Below, piece by piece: positions 1 through 11,715 of a DNA stretch of 64,000 nt. The translations under genes were made by a program, and so were the position numbers. The number at the start of each line of letters is the position of its first letter. Position 1 is the stretch's first letter. Where the stretch lies: positions 16,505,312 to 16,569,311 of the forward strand of contig NC_092675.1 in the NCBI RefSeq assembly GCF_964355755.1, given 5' to 3'. The DNA is from Antedon mediterranea. Taxonomy: Eukaryota > Echinodermata > Crinoidea > Comatulida > Antedonidae. Under the pieces are notes generated by a model that saw nothing but the letters and a program-made list of their open reading frames with translations, was not told the DNA's origin and made no database searches.

Positions 1-66
1 TCCATATATGGGCACATGTCATTTTGTTGTCACATAATGTTTGATAGTGTAGACAGACTTTAAAGA
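1..66. mobile_element. MITE-A copy (partial)
   Basis: End of a dispersed repeat. It has the block TCCATATATGGGCACAT, then TCACATAATGTTTGATAGTGTAGACAG and TTTAAAG. The same order recurs at 8338-8430 and, inverted or diverged, at the other MITE-A copies. Only the terminal part is inside the window. Confidence 0.6.
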
Positions 67-79
67 AACGAATCTGTAC

Positions 80-291
80 CTGTAATTGGGTTAGATTGTC
101 AGTGACTGGTGCACTTCGTCTTTTGCTGGCTTCTGTATCGCCCTCTTGTGGTTTCACTTCTAGCTGGTATGATGACTTAGGTCGAGGTTTTAATCGATCG
201 TGTTCCTTCTTGATGGAATCTTCTCGTTCCTTCTGAAGACGTATTTCTCTTTGAATAATAGATTCTTTGACTTGAACTTTTTTCTTATCTT
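80..291 (-). CDS. Gene 1 (AKAP2/MISP-like), most 3' exon visible
   Basis: Internal exon of gene 1. Acceptor TTAG is at 293-292 and donor CAG|GTACAG at 80/79. It enters in phase 1 and leaves in phase 0, matching the exon at 595-849. It encodes the fourth copy of the repeated charged helix (ESIIQREIRLQKEREDS), then a basic proline-containing stretch (DRLKPRPKSS) and a polar tail. The helix repeats resemble those of the AKAP2 C-terminal / MISP family. The gene continues beyond position 1, so the terminal exon, stop codon and poly(A) site are not in this window. Confidence 0.75.
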
Positions 292-429
292 CTAACAATA
301 AAATACACAGCAGAATAATAATTCAACAATGTTGAAATAGTAATTCAGACACGGTGCATGTATATGTCAAGAAGGTGTTGTTACAGGGTATTATTACATG
401 TATGTACATTTTGGGGTATGTTTCTATTA

Positions 430-572
430 GTCCCTGTCTACTGTACACTTATAAACTACAAAAAAATGTGATGCGGCCATATATGGACATGATGATGTCA
501 TATTATTACCATATTTTGGCACATTAAAGTTTTTTTGTCAAACTAGTTTGATAGTATGACAAAGCTTTAAAA
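430..572. mobile_element. MITE-A copy
   Basis: Short non-coding element in the intron between the 80-291 and 595-849 exons. It has the shared core CCATATATGGACATGATGATGTCATAT, ACCATATTTTGGCAC and an outer end (AACTAGTTTGATAGTATGACAAAGCTTTA) that is the inverse of the opposite end of fuller copies. It lies only about 25 nt from the splice donor of exon 595-849. Confidence 0.6.
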
Positions 573-594
573 AGAATTTTGGTACTATTTTTAC

Positions 595-849
595 CTTTTA
601 AGACTGATTCATTTTGTTCATCTGTAACATCACTCTTTGATACAGATTTGATTATTACTCTTTTCTGTTCATCCTCTTTCTTTCTTTCATCCTTTTGCTT
701 ACTAGCTAGCCTTCCTCTTACGGAACTTGTTGATGATATACTTGAGGAATTAGAGCAAGTACAACTGGTAGAAAAAGTCTTTCCAACTGGACATTTTTCT
801 AGACTGTCAGTGACTGTCAAATTATGTTTAACCAAATCTTTGGTTTTTC
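595..849 (-). CDS. Gene 1 exon, Ser/Cys-rich and Lys/Glu-rich segment
   Basis: 85-codon-length exon, phase 1 in and phase 1 out. The acceptor is CTAG at 851-850 and the donor is AAAAG|GTAAAA at 595/594. The peptide has a serine/cysteine-rich run (STSCTCSNSSSISSTSS) followed by a basic-acidic stretch (KDERKKEDEQKR). No fold is recognised and it is probably disordered. A methionine lies upstream in an open frame, but phase continuity with 1430-1667 argues for an internal exon rather than a start. Confidence 0.65.
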
Positions 850-1429
850 CTAGATATTGAGTAGACATTGTTAATGGTATACAATACATTTAAAAAAAAA
901 GGAAGGTAGGGTAGTATGATAATAATATCAGTGTTATTTTCCAATTACATTGGCAATACATGATAAATATAGGATAGACTCTTTTCTAAATTCCAAGTCC
1001 GAGGTTTAGGTTGTGGTACACATCATGGAATTAGTAGGCAAGATGGGTTAATAATCATTGGCCAACAATTGTCTCACCAGCGAAGAGTGTTCACTCTTCC
1101 CTTGTCTTAACTATGTACAAACCCCAAGAAAAATCTCTACCCCACTACAAAATAAAAATAACTTATGTCATAATTGTTGACAATAGGAAACAGGTAATCA
1201 TCGGATATGCTTTACATTAGGTGCAGTGATCGGATCAGGATTGCTTATTATTTAATATTAATTAATTAAATAATAAATATTAAAATAAAATTCAAAAATA
1301 AATATACATATATGCACATAAGTTGCTGGGATCTCTCTCTCTCTCACTCAGAGACAACCTCACTCAATGACGGCCTGATGTCCTCAATCGAGAATGGCTA
1401 ACCAAACAAGAACAAGATTGTTAACATAC
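850..1429. other. Gene 1 intron
   Basis: Non-coding intron with an AT-rich centre (1240-1300, TTAATTAATTAAATAAT type) and a short CT microsatellite at about 1334-1350. I see no other gene. Confidence 0.5.
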
Positions 1430-1667
1430 TCTTTTGTATAGCAAGTTCCTCTTCCCTTTCTTGTGTTAGTCTAATATCTCGTTCAATAGTACTTTCTTTC
1501 TTAGTCAGTGTTCGCCTTTTTGGTTCTGTTGTTTGTTTATCTCGTATAATTACATCAGGTACTGTGTCTAAAGAAAATGAATCATCGTTTGTTGCCTTAT
1601 GGATGTATGCCAGCGATGACTTGGGTGATGACATCAAGAAACCTGCTTTTCTTGTTGGTGTAGATTC
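1430..1667 (-). CDS. Gene 1 exon with third ERE-type helix
   Basis: Exon with acceptor AACAG at 1669-1668 and donor GA|GTATGT at 1430/1429, phase 0 in and phase 1 out. A second in-frame acceptor (TATAG, exon start 1676) would add three residues (SKQ), so acceptor choice is uncertain. It encodes ESTPTRKAGFLMSSPKSSLA, then a basic stretch and the third repeat helix (ESTIERDIRLTQEREEELA). SSPKSS and STPTRK look like proline-directed kinase sites, as is common in the MISP/AKAP2 group, but that is inference. Confidence 0.75.
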
Positions 1668-3392
1668 CTGTTTAGACTATAAATGAAAAAAAATAAAAAT
1701 GCTATGTAATTTGGTGTTTGTGTAAAATCTATAAGCATGGAGGAATTATCATCTAAGTTAGTATAAATTATGACTATTTCTCCCCAAGTACTGTATATAA
1801 ATCCATATTTTGAAATATCTAAAATGCCATAAAGTATATACATTCTACAAAGTGCTTTACCATGTAAAATATAGTGTATATTGCTACTGTACTGTACATA
1901 ACCAACATCCCTTTTATTCATCTGAATTCTGCACTCAATATTGTGAAATTGTTTAATAGAATTATTGACAATTCATTTAATTTTTTTTTTGCTTTTTTTA
2001 TTTCATTTATTTATTCGACCAATACACAAGATACAGAAAAGAAACAGAGCACAATGGTCAGGGGCAACTAAATCAAAACAATTACTATAACTCAAAGAGT
2101 CAGTTGCCCCTTAAAAAACACCGAAATACAAAAAATATTGCACCAACAATTGCAGATACAGTAGGAGTATATTTTATATCTCACAGTTTATATATAATAA
2201 TTATCTGCAAGTTTGCTGTCAAATGTTTAATGTCAACTATCTGTATTTTGATGAAAACTAAAGATTCAAATCGAATAACCTTCATACAATCGCATCAATC
2301 AAATTTAATTAAAAAAAATGTAACTTTAAATTTAAAGTGTTAAATATAACAAACTGATACTGATACTGCCAAGAAATTAATTAATCAGAAGCCATGAGAT
2401 TAGGATACAGCAGAGAGCAATTAAAACTATAACATTTCAAAGTTATAGAACTGTAAATGTCAAGCAGTTATTTGCCATGTTTAACAACACATGTTTAGTG
2501 CCAAGTTACAGTAGCTTGTTTTTTTCCCATGAATAACAGCATGGGAATGATTTTCCTGACAAAAAACAACAAAACACTTTTCAAATACTGTAACACAAAA
2601 TGTCTAAAGAAACAAATCTATATGATAATAGCACTAAGCCAAAATTTATTCCTCTATCTCTTCTTAAACCGCAAGTCCGATAATAACGCCATTTGAGCTG
2701 GGGCACCTTAGAACGGCAAGTTTGTACAAAAAAGGTGTTTTTTAGACCAATTTCTTTGCAACTGCTGTTTCCCCGCTACTAAAATCGATCGAGCATGCAA
2801 TTATACAGATAAAGAGCGCCACGGGCAACAGGTCATTGTCGTTCAAGCATGCTGTACTGAATTATTTCGAACATGGTGCAATTTAGACCAAACCCTGGTT
2901 AGCGACAAGGGTATATCCTCATACTTCGGTTCAGGTATAGTTTTATTCCCTCAGTTTACTGATATTATAATATAAATACCCTATACTCGTATTTGTTTTT
3001 GTACTCTCACAATGACGTGCCATATACAGTACACATATCCATTTCAAGAACATATATGTACTTAATTTATCATGGTGCCCGTCCACACCTGCTAGTGTGA
3101 TTTATACAGTGATTAAATATACAGTACTGCATATACCTGTAGCTTGGGAAAGATTTTTCAAATTCTTACTGTCGACTTCCTCATCTTCAAGGTTTAAAAA
3201 TTAATTACTTTTTAGTATATTACTGGGTGGTTTAGACATATACCTATACATTTATAATATGTAGAGGTACAGTAAGTATATCCAATGAGGTGTTACTGTA
3301 GCAGAAACTGGAAATAGCGGTTTACTGATTTCTTTTTTTGATAATAAGAAAAATAAAAAAGTTGCCATGAAATATATGAAATGTAAACTTAC
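1668..3392. other. Gene 1 intron with dispersed repeat
   Basis: AT-rich intron. The part at 2624-2790 is a copy of a dispersed repeat also found at 56605-57080 (start AATAGCACTAAGCCAAAAT, later TTTTTTAGACCAATTTCTTTGCAACTG). The ORFs here lack coding character. Confidence 0.55.
2624..2790. repeat. Dispersed repeat B, copy 1
   Basis: Shares ordered blocks with 56605-57080: AATAGCACTAAGCCAAAAT, CGGCAAGT, GTTTTTTAGACCAATTTC and TTTGCAACTGC. This copy lacks the inserted inverted-repeat element found in the other copy, so it represents the empty site. The class is unknown. Confidence 0.65.
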
Positions 3393-5948
3393 TTCTTCAA
3401 TTGCTTTATTGGGTTGGTCGGTTGCATCATCACCTTGCTTAGACTGCCCTCTGAGTAACTTCTGATATTCCTTGTAGCTTGAGTAAGGCGCAGTCTTAAA
3501 TCGACTCCATTGCTCTTCAGTTCCTGAAAATCGCTGTACTCGTACTTCTGGCGTTCCATTAGTACTCATTCCAAGTCCGTATATCATAATACGTGAACTA
3601 TCGTCAACGATTGGCTTAGCTCGGTCAGTTGAAGATGGCAAACAATCCCTTGAAATATCCTGTTTTTCACCCATTACTCGTTTTCTTTCTCGTGTTATGA
3701 TAGCTTCTCGTTCTTTCTGCTCACGAATCTCACGTTCTACTACAGTTTCATGGGCTTTGATGTTCTCTTGTTCCTTCTCTTGTTCTTCTGCGACACTTTG
3801 TCGTTTTTCTTTTTCTTGTGGAGAAGGCTTTTGCAACTTAGATGATCCAGTTCTTACAAATTCTTCTTCACGTTCTCTTTGAAGTCGTATTTCCCTCTCA
3901 ACAATAGTTTCAGATTTAATTTTCTCAGCTTCGCTTGTTTCTGTAACATCATAGCTCATGTAAGTACCACCAGAATCAACCAAATCTTCAAAGTCTGTCA
4001 GCAGATCTGGATGATTTCTCTCTATAATCTTAACATTCATATCATCAGAATTGATATCTGCTAATATTTTCTCTCTCATTTTTTGTTCTTCATTTTGAGC
4101 TTCATTTTTTCTAAGACTCAACCTGCTCTGAAATACTGATAAATTCTTTACTTCTCCCGAAGGTGTCGTTTGTCTTCGTTTAAGTCCTTCTGAATTAGTT
4201 TTAGATATTTTACTTTCAAACATACTTCTAGCAGCTTTCATACATATTGTTGTATTTTCAATATCTTGACCTTTGCTATCTTGTTCTATGATTTGAGTTG
4301 TTTTATTGTCATTTGTTTTCTCTTTTTCAACAACCTCAACTTCACTCTTTTCACCGTTTTCTATTGATATTTGTGAAGATTTCTTCTTAACTGGAGTTCT
4401 GCTAAATTTACCTTTATTGACAAGTCCATTTGTAGATTCTTTATTTAAATTTAGAAGTTCCAATCTTTCTTGAACACTTATTGGCTTTAACTGATCACCT
4501 TGCTTCTCTGAGTTATTCTTTTCAATAGGCTCTTTACCAGACTTAATATTATTTATTCTTTTATTATTGCATTTATTATTATCCAATTTAGAAGTGACTT
4601 CCTGGTTATCTGGTACTAATTCTTCTTTATGTTTGTCTATTTTTACAGACACCATCTTTTTGATTTCTGTACCCGTTTCATCCGACAAATTACTATCATT
4701 TCCTTCGTTAATCCAGCTTTCTCTTTTCTGCTTTTTCATTTTCATTGAGCCAATTAGGTGCCTTCTTTCGTATTCATATTCATACAAAGGCTTCCCATTC
4801 TCATCAACTTCACAGTTTTCAGCATCTGGAGAATTGATTCCATAATAAAGTTGTTTCATAAACTTTGAAGATTTCTTCTCTGCTGCAAGTGCTTGTGCCT
4901 TCTTTAATTCCTCCATTTCAGATTCAGTCAAAGATCTGTTTCTAGGTTCTATTTTACTGGTTTTATTTTCATTATAAAGCTCGGAATCAGTGGATGATCG
5001 TTCTCTTTGTATGTAATCAGAAGTAAAAGTTGAATGTTGCTGTTGTCTTGGGAAGCTGTCATTCAACTTGGGAAGAATGCTAACCGAAGGTGAGATTGAT
5101 GAAGGCAATGTAACAGGTGTGTTTGATAGTTTAGGTTCAAACGTCATGACATCATCAAATGATGAATCACTTCCGAAAAAGCTTTTTCTCTTCTCATTAT
5201 TTTCTATTCGACGCTGTTCCACTTTCTCTTGAGAGTTTTGCTTCGCTATGTTAGGTCTATTGAAGGCATCATTTTGACCTACACTTAAATCAACACTAGT
5301 TGGTGAAAGAGGAGAGAGTGGTGTCTCATAACCAGAAGTTTCTGTATTTGTTAATGAGATTTCCATTTCTAAAAGATTTATGTTTTTACAATTATTAGAA
5401 TCATTTTTGGTATTTTGACCATCATCAACACTTGCTCTTTCCATGCCATCACAACTTGATCGATCCATTCCATCACAGCTAGCTCTGTCACTCAGAGCAT
5501 CCCCATCACTACTGCCAAGACCACTTTCTGCTGTTGATGATAATTTCATTCCCTGTTCCATATTCAAATGCTGATTTTTGATGTCTTCAGTAGACAGAAC
5601 CTCTGATAAACTCTCACAGTACTGCTGGACTAAATCATCTTTACATATCTGTTCTCGCATGTGATTTTTTAATGAGAAATTTGACTCTGCCATTAAATCA
5701 AAGTCGATAAGAGAATTTGTATGAGGGTCACTGTGCCCCGTCTCTTGTGAACTCTTTTCATTGTCTAATGTTGAATCTTTAGGCACATACTGTGATGTTT
5801 CTACTTCAGCACCAAGTATTATGATGTTGCTCTCCTCATTAGCCATATTTGCTATAGCAACCTTAGTATCAGTTTCCTTCCTGCGATGTTTAGATGATAA
5901 TGGTGATGTTTTTTCTGTTTCTTTTATTGACTGAGAGTCAATGCAGTC
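3393..5948 (-). CDS. Gene 1 giant exon, AKAP2/MISP-like scaffold
   Basis: A 2,556-nt exon, phase 0 at both ends, with acceptor TTTCAG at 5951-5949 and donor GAA|GTAAGT at 3393/3392. It encodes 852 residues, mostly polar and low-complexity. An internal ATG at 5846 (MANEESN) has A at -3 and G at +4 and could start a short isoform. Visible parts are a candidate amphipathic helix around 5600-5640 (LVQQYCESLSEVL), short repeats of the type SCDGM[DE]R near 5440-5480, a conserved-looking YEYEYERRHLIGS block near 4760, two copies of the VEREIRxQxERE helix at about 3860-3920 and 3706-3752, and a C-terminal GTEEQWSRF...YKEYQKLLRG motif. The ERE helices are what place it near AKAP2-C/MISP. An A-kinase anchoring role would depend on the candidate amphipathic helix and is unproven. 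Confidence 0.8.
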
Positions 5949-6776
5949 CTGAAAAAAAAAATCAAAAAATTTTAATTAGAAATTGATAAACGAAGAATTA
6001 TATAGACCATCTCATTGTGTAGTACAATAAAGGAATAGGTATATATAGTTATAATAATAACAATTATTATTTTGCAACTTTTTTTATCTGACTAGTAGGT
6101 GTGAATAGTAGCATATAACTGCTCTTGTTGCTAAGATACAAACCAAGCAACATGAACTGAAGGCCAAGAAAAATCAATCTTAAATATTATATAGGCACAT
6201 GTGAATAATAAAATACATATAAATATGAAATGAAAGGATACATAAAAATATAATATACCGTACAATTTGTATACAATCCTTAAAATAAACTAAATTGCTA
6301 AATATAATTTGCACATATTAGAAAGAAATAAGTGAATTCATAAAATTTCAGAAAAATTATTTTAAAGCTCAGGAAAATTTAGAATAATAACTTGAAAATT
6401 GTAGGTGCTACTGTATTGTACTAACAAACAAACAAAGCTGCAAGTACTATACAAAAATCAAACACTAGGAACGAAAGCATAAACTGGAATTCTACTGGAG
6501 ATTCACAATGATAATTAAAGATCAAAAACAAACAAGCGGAAGGTTTGAATTATTTTCTATCCGTTTAAAAAAAGAATTGCAACATACATCAAATTAAGTC
6601 ATAAAAGGGACGACAACTAAAACAACTCAATGGTCTTTTTTAAATACGATTATCATACCGCCACCACAGACTGGTACTGTACTGTACGTACTCAGTAGAC
6701 AAATATATTATCACTCATACTAAAAGTTTGAACTGATAATTAATTATTGAATTAAAAAAGAGAAAACTAAACATAC
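5949..6776. other. Gene 1 intron
   Basis: AT-rich intron between the giant exon and the 33-nt exon. No repeat family or second gene is recognised. It contains several TACTGTA/TACAGTA words, as does the whole window. Confidence 0.45.
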
Positions 6777-6809
6777 CTGTTGAAAGAATTCTAACTTGAA
6801 CAAGAGCAA
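6777..6809 (-). CDS. Gene 1 33-nt microexon or alternative first coding exon
   Basis: 33 nt between acceptor TCTCTTCAG (ends 6810) and donor CAACAG|GTATGT (6777/6776). It encodes LLLFKLEFFQQ in phase 0-0 and reads straight into DCIDSQ of the giant exon. The frame is also open upstream through the acceptor to an ATG at 6824 (MFSLQ...), so the same segment could be the start of a shorter isoform. Good splice signals on both sides and a length divisible by three support it. Its conservation is unknown. Confidence 0.55.
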
Positions 6810-7974
6810 CTGAAGAGAGAACATGGAGTGGAGAGACTAAACTACACTATGGTACATTCCCATAGACTATGATAACAATGATCACAAACCTTCTCATCCC
6901 AGAATAAAAGAAACAAATTTGTCAATTTTCTGCTTGACAATTCTGATCCGGATGACTACCTTTTCAATTCAAGATGAATCAGGTTTAAAAATCAGTGGAC
7001 AGGAAAGAAGAACAGTAAAGAACATTGTTAGTGATTCACGCTCAACAATTATTGTTATATAATACCCATAAATATTCCCACTAAGTCATGCAGAAATAAC
7101 CTTGTTAAAATCATTTAAAATATTAGTATAAATTACAGTAAATTAAATAACAATTGGAGATGTCGGGAAGGTGCGGCAACATAAACGAGAATTGTTTATA
7201 TCTAGGTATGAAATAATGAATATAAAGTAACTCATGCCAAGTTAATATTGTATGTTGATGTGATGTTTTGCGCGGCAAGCCAACAAATTTGACATTTTAC
7301 TTAACGAAATCCAATTGTCATTTCCTGTATACTGTATGATAAACGACATTGATCATGTGACACAGCATAACATGTGTCTATATACAATACTCAATCTTAT
7401 AAATTGACCAATCAACTACTGTACGGTACACTACTGTAAAGTTGACATTTTTCATAATTATGATGATATTGATTTTTTAATGACTTTTTTTTATTTCTAA
7501 AAAAACTAAAGTAAAAACAAATGAAATGGGGGGTGGGAAAATAGATGTCTAGATCAATAATGACATGACACTGATGTACTGTACTGAACCCACTCAGCTA
7601 CTGTATTTCATCAAAACTGTATGGTCTACATGTAATTATACAGAATTAAGAATTTACTGTACTTCCAAGACTAAAACTATAGTGTTTTGTTTTATAGCTT
7701 AGTAAAACAAGTGGGAAAGTTTGAAAGGCTTTCTAAATCAAGGGTACACTTCTACAATACAGTAGATTGTTTGTATGTTTGTATCATTGACTCTATTCAT
7801 TCCAATTCTAATCATTGTTAAAATCCTCATTCTTTTATCAATGCATTATTCTTATTCTTAAAACACTATCATAAATGGGAATAAGAAATAAAAAACCTTT
7901 TCATGTTTTTCGTGAGAATAAAACTGTTGGTATTTATACGTACAGTAGTACGTACTGCGTAGGGAATATCTGAT

Positions 7975-8010
7975 TATTGGTCGATTGCAGCCGCCATCTT
8001 GTTGGTTCCC
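7975..8010 (-). promoter_or_regulatory. Candidate YY1-type element of an internal promoter
   Basis: The minus strand reads CCAACAAGATGGCGGCTGCAATC at about 7986-8008 (AAGATGGCGGC is the classical YY1 site). It is about 1.2 kb upstream, in transcription direction, of the 6777-6824 segment that can start a short gene 1 isoform. YY1 sites of this form sit just downstream of many animal transcription starts. Promoter activity here is inference. Confidence 0.3.
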
Positions 8011-8289
8011 TCTCTATGGAGAATCACTTTTTAAACTGCGATGAAATTGTACTTTGACTTCCAGCCTTCGGCTATATAAAGTATCATTGGTACACACTAA
8101 TAAATATTAATGATAATTCAGGGCAGAAAGTTTAAAATAGAAACAAACTGTATGACTTCAATGATCTTTAAAAATCAGATAATGAGGTCCAAATATTAAA
8201 TAAAAAGTACCAACCAATTTGCGTTTCTAAAGGAAGTAGTTTGGAAATTGGCAGTGCACAAAAAACTTATATAATGTCTCATGTAGTAC

Positions 8290-8432
8290 GCCTATAGAAC
8301 AGAAAATCTACACTATCAAACTAGTTTGTAAAAAATGTAATGTGTAGTGATATGATATCATCTTGTCCATATATGGGCACATCACATTTTGATGTCACAT
8401 AATGTTTGATAGGATAGACAGAGCTTTAAATT
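8290..8432. mobile_element. MITE-A copy
   Basis: Fuller copy. The left end TCTACACTATCAAACTAGTTTG and right end AATGTTTGATAGGATAGACAGAGCTTTA are inverted versions of each other (core word CTATCAAAC / GTTTGATAG). The core has CCATATATGGGCACATCACATT. No coding capacity. It probably moves using a transposase supplied elsewhere. Confidence 0.7.
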
Positions 8433-8879
8433 AAGAGCATTAAAATTTTACAAAATCAATATTTAATAATATTGTACCCGGTTGAATTCTCATTAATGTC
8501 ATTAAATAATATAAAACAATAGAAATAGATGACTTGATTCAACACAAATGATGTCTATTTACACTATGAATGGTGTTAATAAGAAACACAATTCATCAAA
8601 TTTAACATTCAACATTCAACATTTAACAATTGCATCCTTTGTTAAATACTCAACTTGTTAAAAACTCATTATAAATTCATTATACTGTTAATCAACAGGT
8701 AATATTCCTCTTAATTAGATGCATGTCTCCAGGCAACCAGGAAGGAACAGATAAAACACAAAGTATGATTGGAATAAATCATCAATTTGACAAAACTGTG
8801 AATAACATGACAATTAAAACTGTTTAATTAAAGTAATTAACTTCCTGTTGCAGGTGGACATTGTATTTTATGGAAGATA

Positions 8880-9036
8880 GTATAAAGCTCTGTCTACACT
8901 ATCAAACTTTATGTGATGTGCTCATATACAGTATAGACATGATGATGTCATATCACTACCGTATTTGGGTATATCACTACCATATTTGGGCACATCACAC
9001 TTTCTTTGTCAAAACAAATTGATAGTATAGACATAC
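8880..9036. mobile_element. MITE-A copy with clear terminal inverted repeats
   Basis: The left end TAAAGCTCTGTCTACACTATC mirrors the right end GATAGTATAGACATACAGTAGCTTTA. TA dinucleotides at both ends suggest a Tc1/mariner-type TA target, but this is not certain. Internally the block ACCATATTTGGGCACATCAC occurs in near-duplicate. Confidence 0.72.
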
Positions 9037-9265
9037 AGTAGCTTTAGTAACTATACTTATATATATATAATTCAGTAGTTACTGCTTTATCTTCAGAAAA
9101 GAAATCTCTACAAAATCTGTGAAAAAAATGGTTTTTATCAAGAGGCCTTTTGAAATACAAATCAATACAGACCTTCTTTGATGACGACTACAGTAATACT
9201 AGTTCTGTACTATAAAGATTTTAAAATCATTCAAACCTCAAAACTAAAGCCAATTTTCACAAATT

Positions 9266-9845
9266 AGGTTAAAGACACTGACTGTGGACATACAATTTTT
9301 TACATAATTTAAGGTCACACACTACATTTTATGTAAAAATAAATACCATATGGACCTATTGCAATAATTTGTTTTCGCTTTTTAAACGGTTAAAAATGTG
9401 AAAATTAAGTTGATTCTAATCATTTTAGTGGCCCGCTATAAATCCCAACATGCATAGCGCATGGATTGATATTTTCATATTGTGATGTAAAGTACGGTAC
9501 CCGCTTCAATTCATCGCATGAAAGGGTAAACAAATAAAAGAACCATAACTTTTTCAGCTAAAATGTCCAATTTGTATTAACGGATTCATTCTGCCAAAAA
9601 AGGAAAGATAATTATTTCAGCAATACGACAGCGTCAGGCTACAGTAAGCCTATATCTAACGTACGATGTTCATACGTTACCGCTTTTTACCAGCTAGGCC
9701 TACAAAACTAAGCCGAGAACCGTCTAAGATAGAACTTTTGACATGAGCTACTTAGGTAGTGCATTGTTTTGTTTTTCTATCATAATTAACCTTAGAATGC
9801 ACATTTAAGACAAGAAATGACCTAATTTAATATATAATTTAATTA
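9266..9845. mobile_element. DNA-type repeat C, copy 1
   Basis: Starts with TTAAAGACACT and shares ordered blocks with 44785-45268: the ATTTTATGTAAAAATAAATAC block, then CTATAAAT...CATGCAT.GCGCA.GGATTGATATTTT, TTTTCAGC.AAAAT and GCTACTTAGGT.GTGCATTGTTT. The right terminal repeat seen in the other copies is not recognisable here. Confidence 0.65.
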
Positions 9846-10385
9846 ATATATTTAAAACTTTCAAATAATGTGGCAGTAGATACATTTCTCTTGTAAATTA
9901 ATAATTGTTTAACAAATCCAGAGGCATCACTAATCGCTCTTTGCTTTAGAATTCGTAATATGATAGTATTGTACAACATGACCGCTTGAGTGCTCGTACC
10001 AATTTCTTCATAAATTGAGGCGTTTCATCCGTGAAACAAGTATTTAAAACATTTATTATTACAAGATAGGAAATGAAGGATCACAGTTATTGAATTATTA
10101 TGCACTTTGTTAGATCAATAAGGAGAATTACTGTTGTTAGGGTCGTTTTCTACGATTTAATTTGGTTCTCAATTAACATTGCGTCTACTTTGTTGTGTCG
10201 CGTCAAAGCTTTAGAACACTATTTTATGCTAGGTATTTAATACAAATGAAATTAGGATCATCATATTTACCGAAGCAATTAAAAGTACTGTATATGGTAT
10301 ATGGCAGTAGGAACTTGCTGTACAGTAGGGAAAACATAGTACACCGGTACATATAAAGCGTAACCAATCATTTAAACAAATATTT

Positions 10386-10440
10386 ACCTTTTCTGCAACT
10401 TTCAATACTCAATACCGCACTCACAGGTGTGGAACATTTA
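10386..10440 (-). promoter_or_regulatory. Possible non-coding 5' exon end of a short gene 1 isoform
   Basis: The minus strand shows a donor GCAGAAAAG|GTAAAT at 10387/10386 after a slightly GC-richer 60-nt stretch without a useful ATG. Spliced to 6809 it would give a transcript whose first good ATG is at 5846. This is speculative, based on one donor and composition. Confidence 0.22.
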
Positions 10441-11435
10441 GTGGCTGTTATTTTCCACAGAAAATAAATAAAATCCTTAGTAAACCTGTCTTTGGCCGTA
10501 ACACACCTCTTGCAAGGAAAGTCACACATTAAGGAAACCTATCTTGTGTTATGTTCAAAGGTTAGTAATTATTATTGATTTAATCTTAACAATGAACATC
10601 AAAAGGAGTATACCAAATTTTATCGGGGTGTTACAAACAATTATAATAATGTGTGTTAAACTGAAATTTGGTAACAGAATTAAAAAATACAATTCATTTG
10701 TAATATGATTAGCATAAATGTACTAATATGTAAAATTGCAAGAATATTTACTCATTCTTTCATTATATGTTACATAGATAGTTCATGACACCCCTTTTAT
10801 CTCAATGGAACATCCTAATGTTGTTTAGTTTTTAATCACCCAATTGTAAATTGTCCTATGGTGAGACATCTTTAGCGGTATTGTCATTTAAAGTAGAACA
10901 ATAATACCTTGATCAATGTAAGCAAATGCTTAAGTTGTTAATTTAAGCTTGCCAAGTTCAGTCTGTTTTACACAGAAGGCCAGACACTGATGACAATGAT
11001 ACTCTAAACAAATGGATCATATAAAGAAAGGTTTCCTAGCAACCACACTAACACACAGAAAGCAAGAGTACTTCATTATATATTATGTCGGTTATTTGAT
11101 CTGATTTCTCTGAATTTTGTGAAATCTGAAGTTGTTAATGAATGCTATACATTTAAGATAACAATCTGCAGTTGATTGCTATGTTCAATTATAAAGTAAT
11201 TTTTTACTACAAAGGTCAAAAGAAAAAAAAATCTTGCCACAGTTCTAGTGTGTTTAAATTCCATAGGATTTTTCTGAAAAGCTAATAACTTACAACCACT
11301 GGTTAAAAAAAAGTGAATCTGCTAGTGATAATTTAAGATACGATATATTGTATATTGTCATTTAAACAAAATCAAGGGAAAATTAAATTTGATTGGTCAA
11401 ATTTAACATGTAATTAGACAAATACAATATAAAAA

Positions 11436-11715
11436 GCATCATAACCAGTGATTCTAAACTGATCTTACAAACTTGATCATAACCAGTGATCAGTAAGCAT
11501 CGTAACCAGTGATTCTAAACTGATCTTACAAACTTGATCATAACCAGTGATCAGTAAGCATCGTAACCAGTGATTCTAAACTGATCTTACAAACTTGATC
11601 ATAACCAGTGATGTAAGCATCGCAACCAGTGATTCTAAACTGATCTTACAAACTTGATCATAACCAGTGATGTAAGCATCGCAACCAGTGATTCTAAACT
11701 GATCTTACAAACTTG
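11436..11715 (+). repeat. 61/59-bp tandem repeat, about 4.7 copies
   Basis: Units start with GCATC[AG][TC]AACCAGTGAT at 11436, 11497, 11558, 11617 and 11676. The first two full units are 61 bp, and the later ones lack CA in ATCAGTAA and are 59 bp. Each unit contains the word AACCAGTGAT twice, so it arose from an older internal duplication. Confidence 0.9.
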
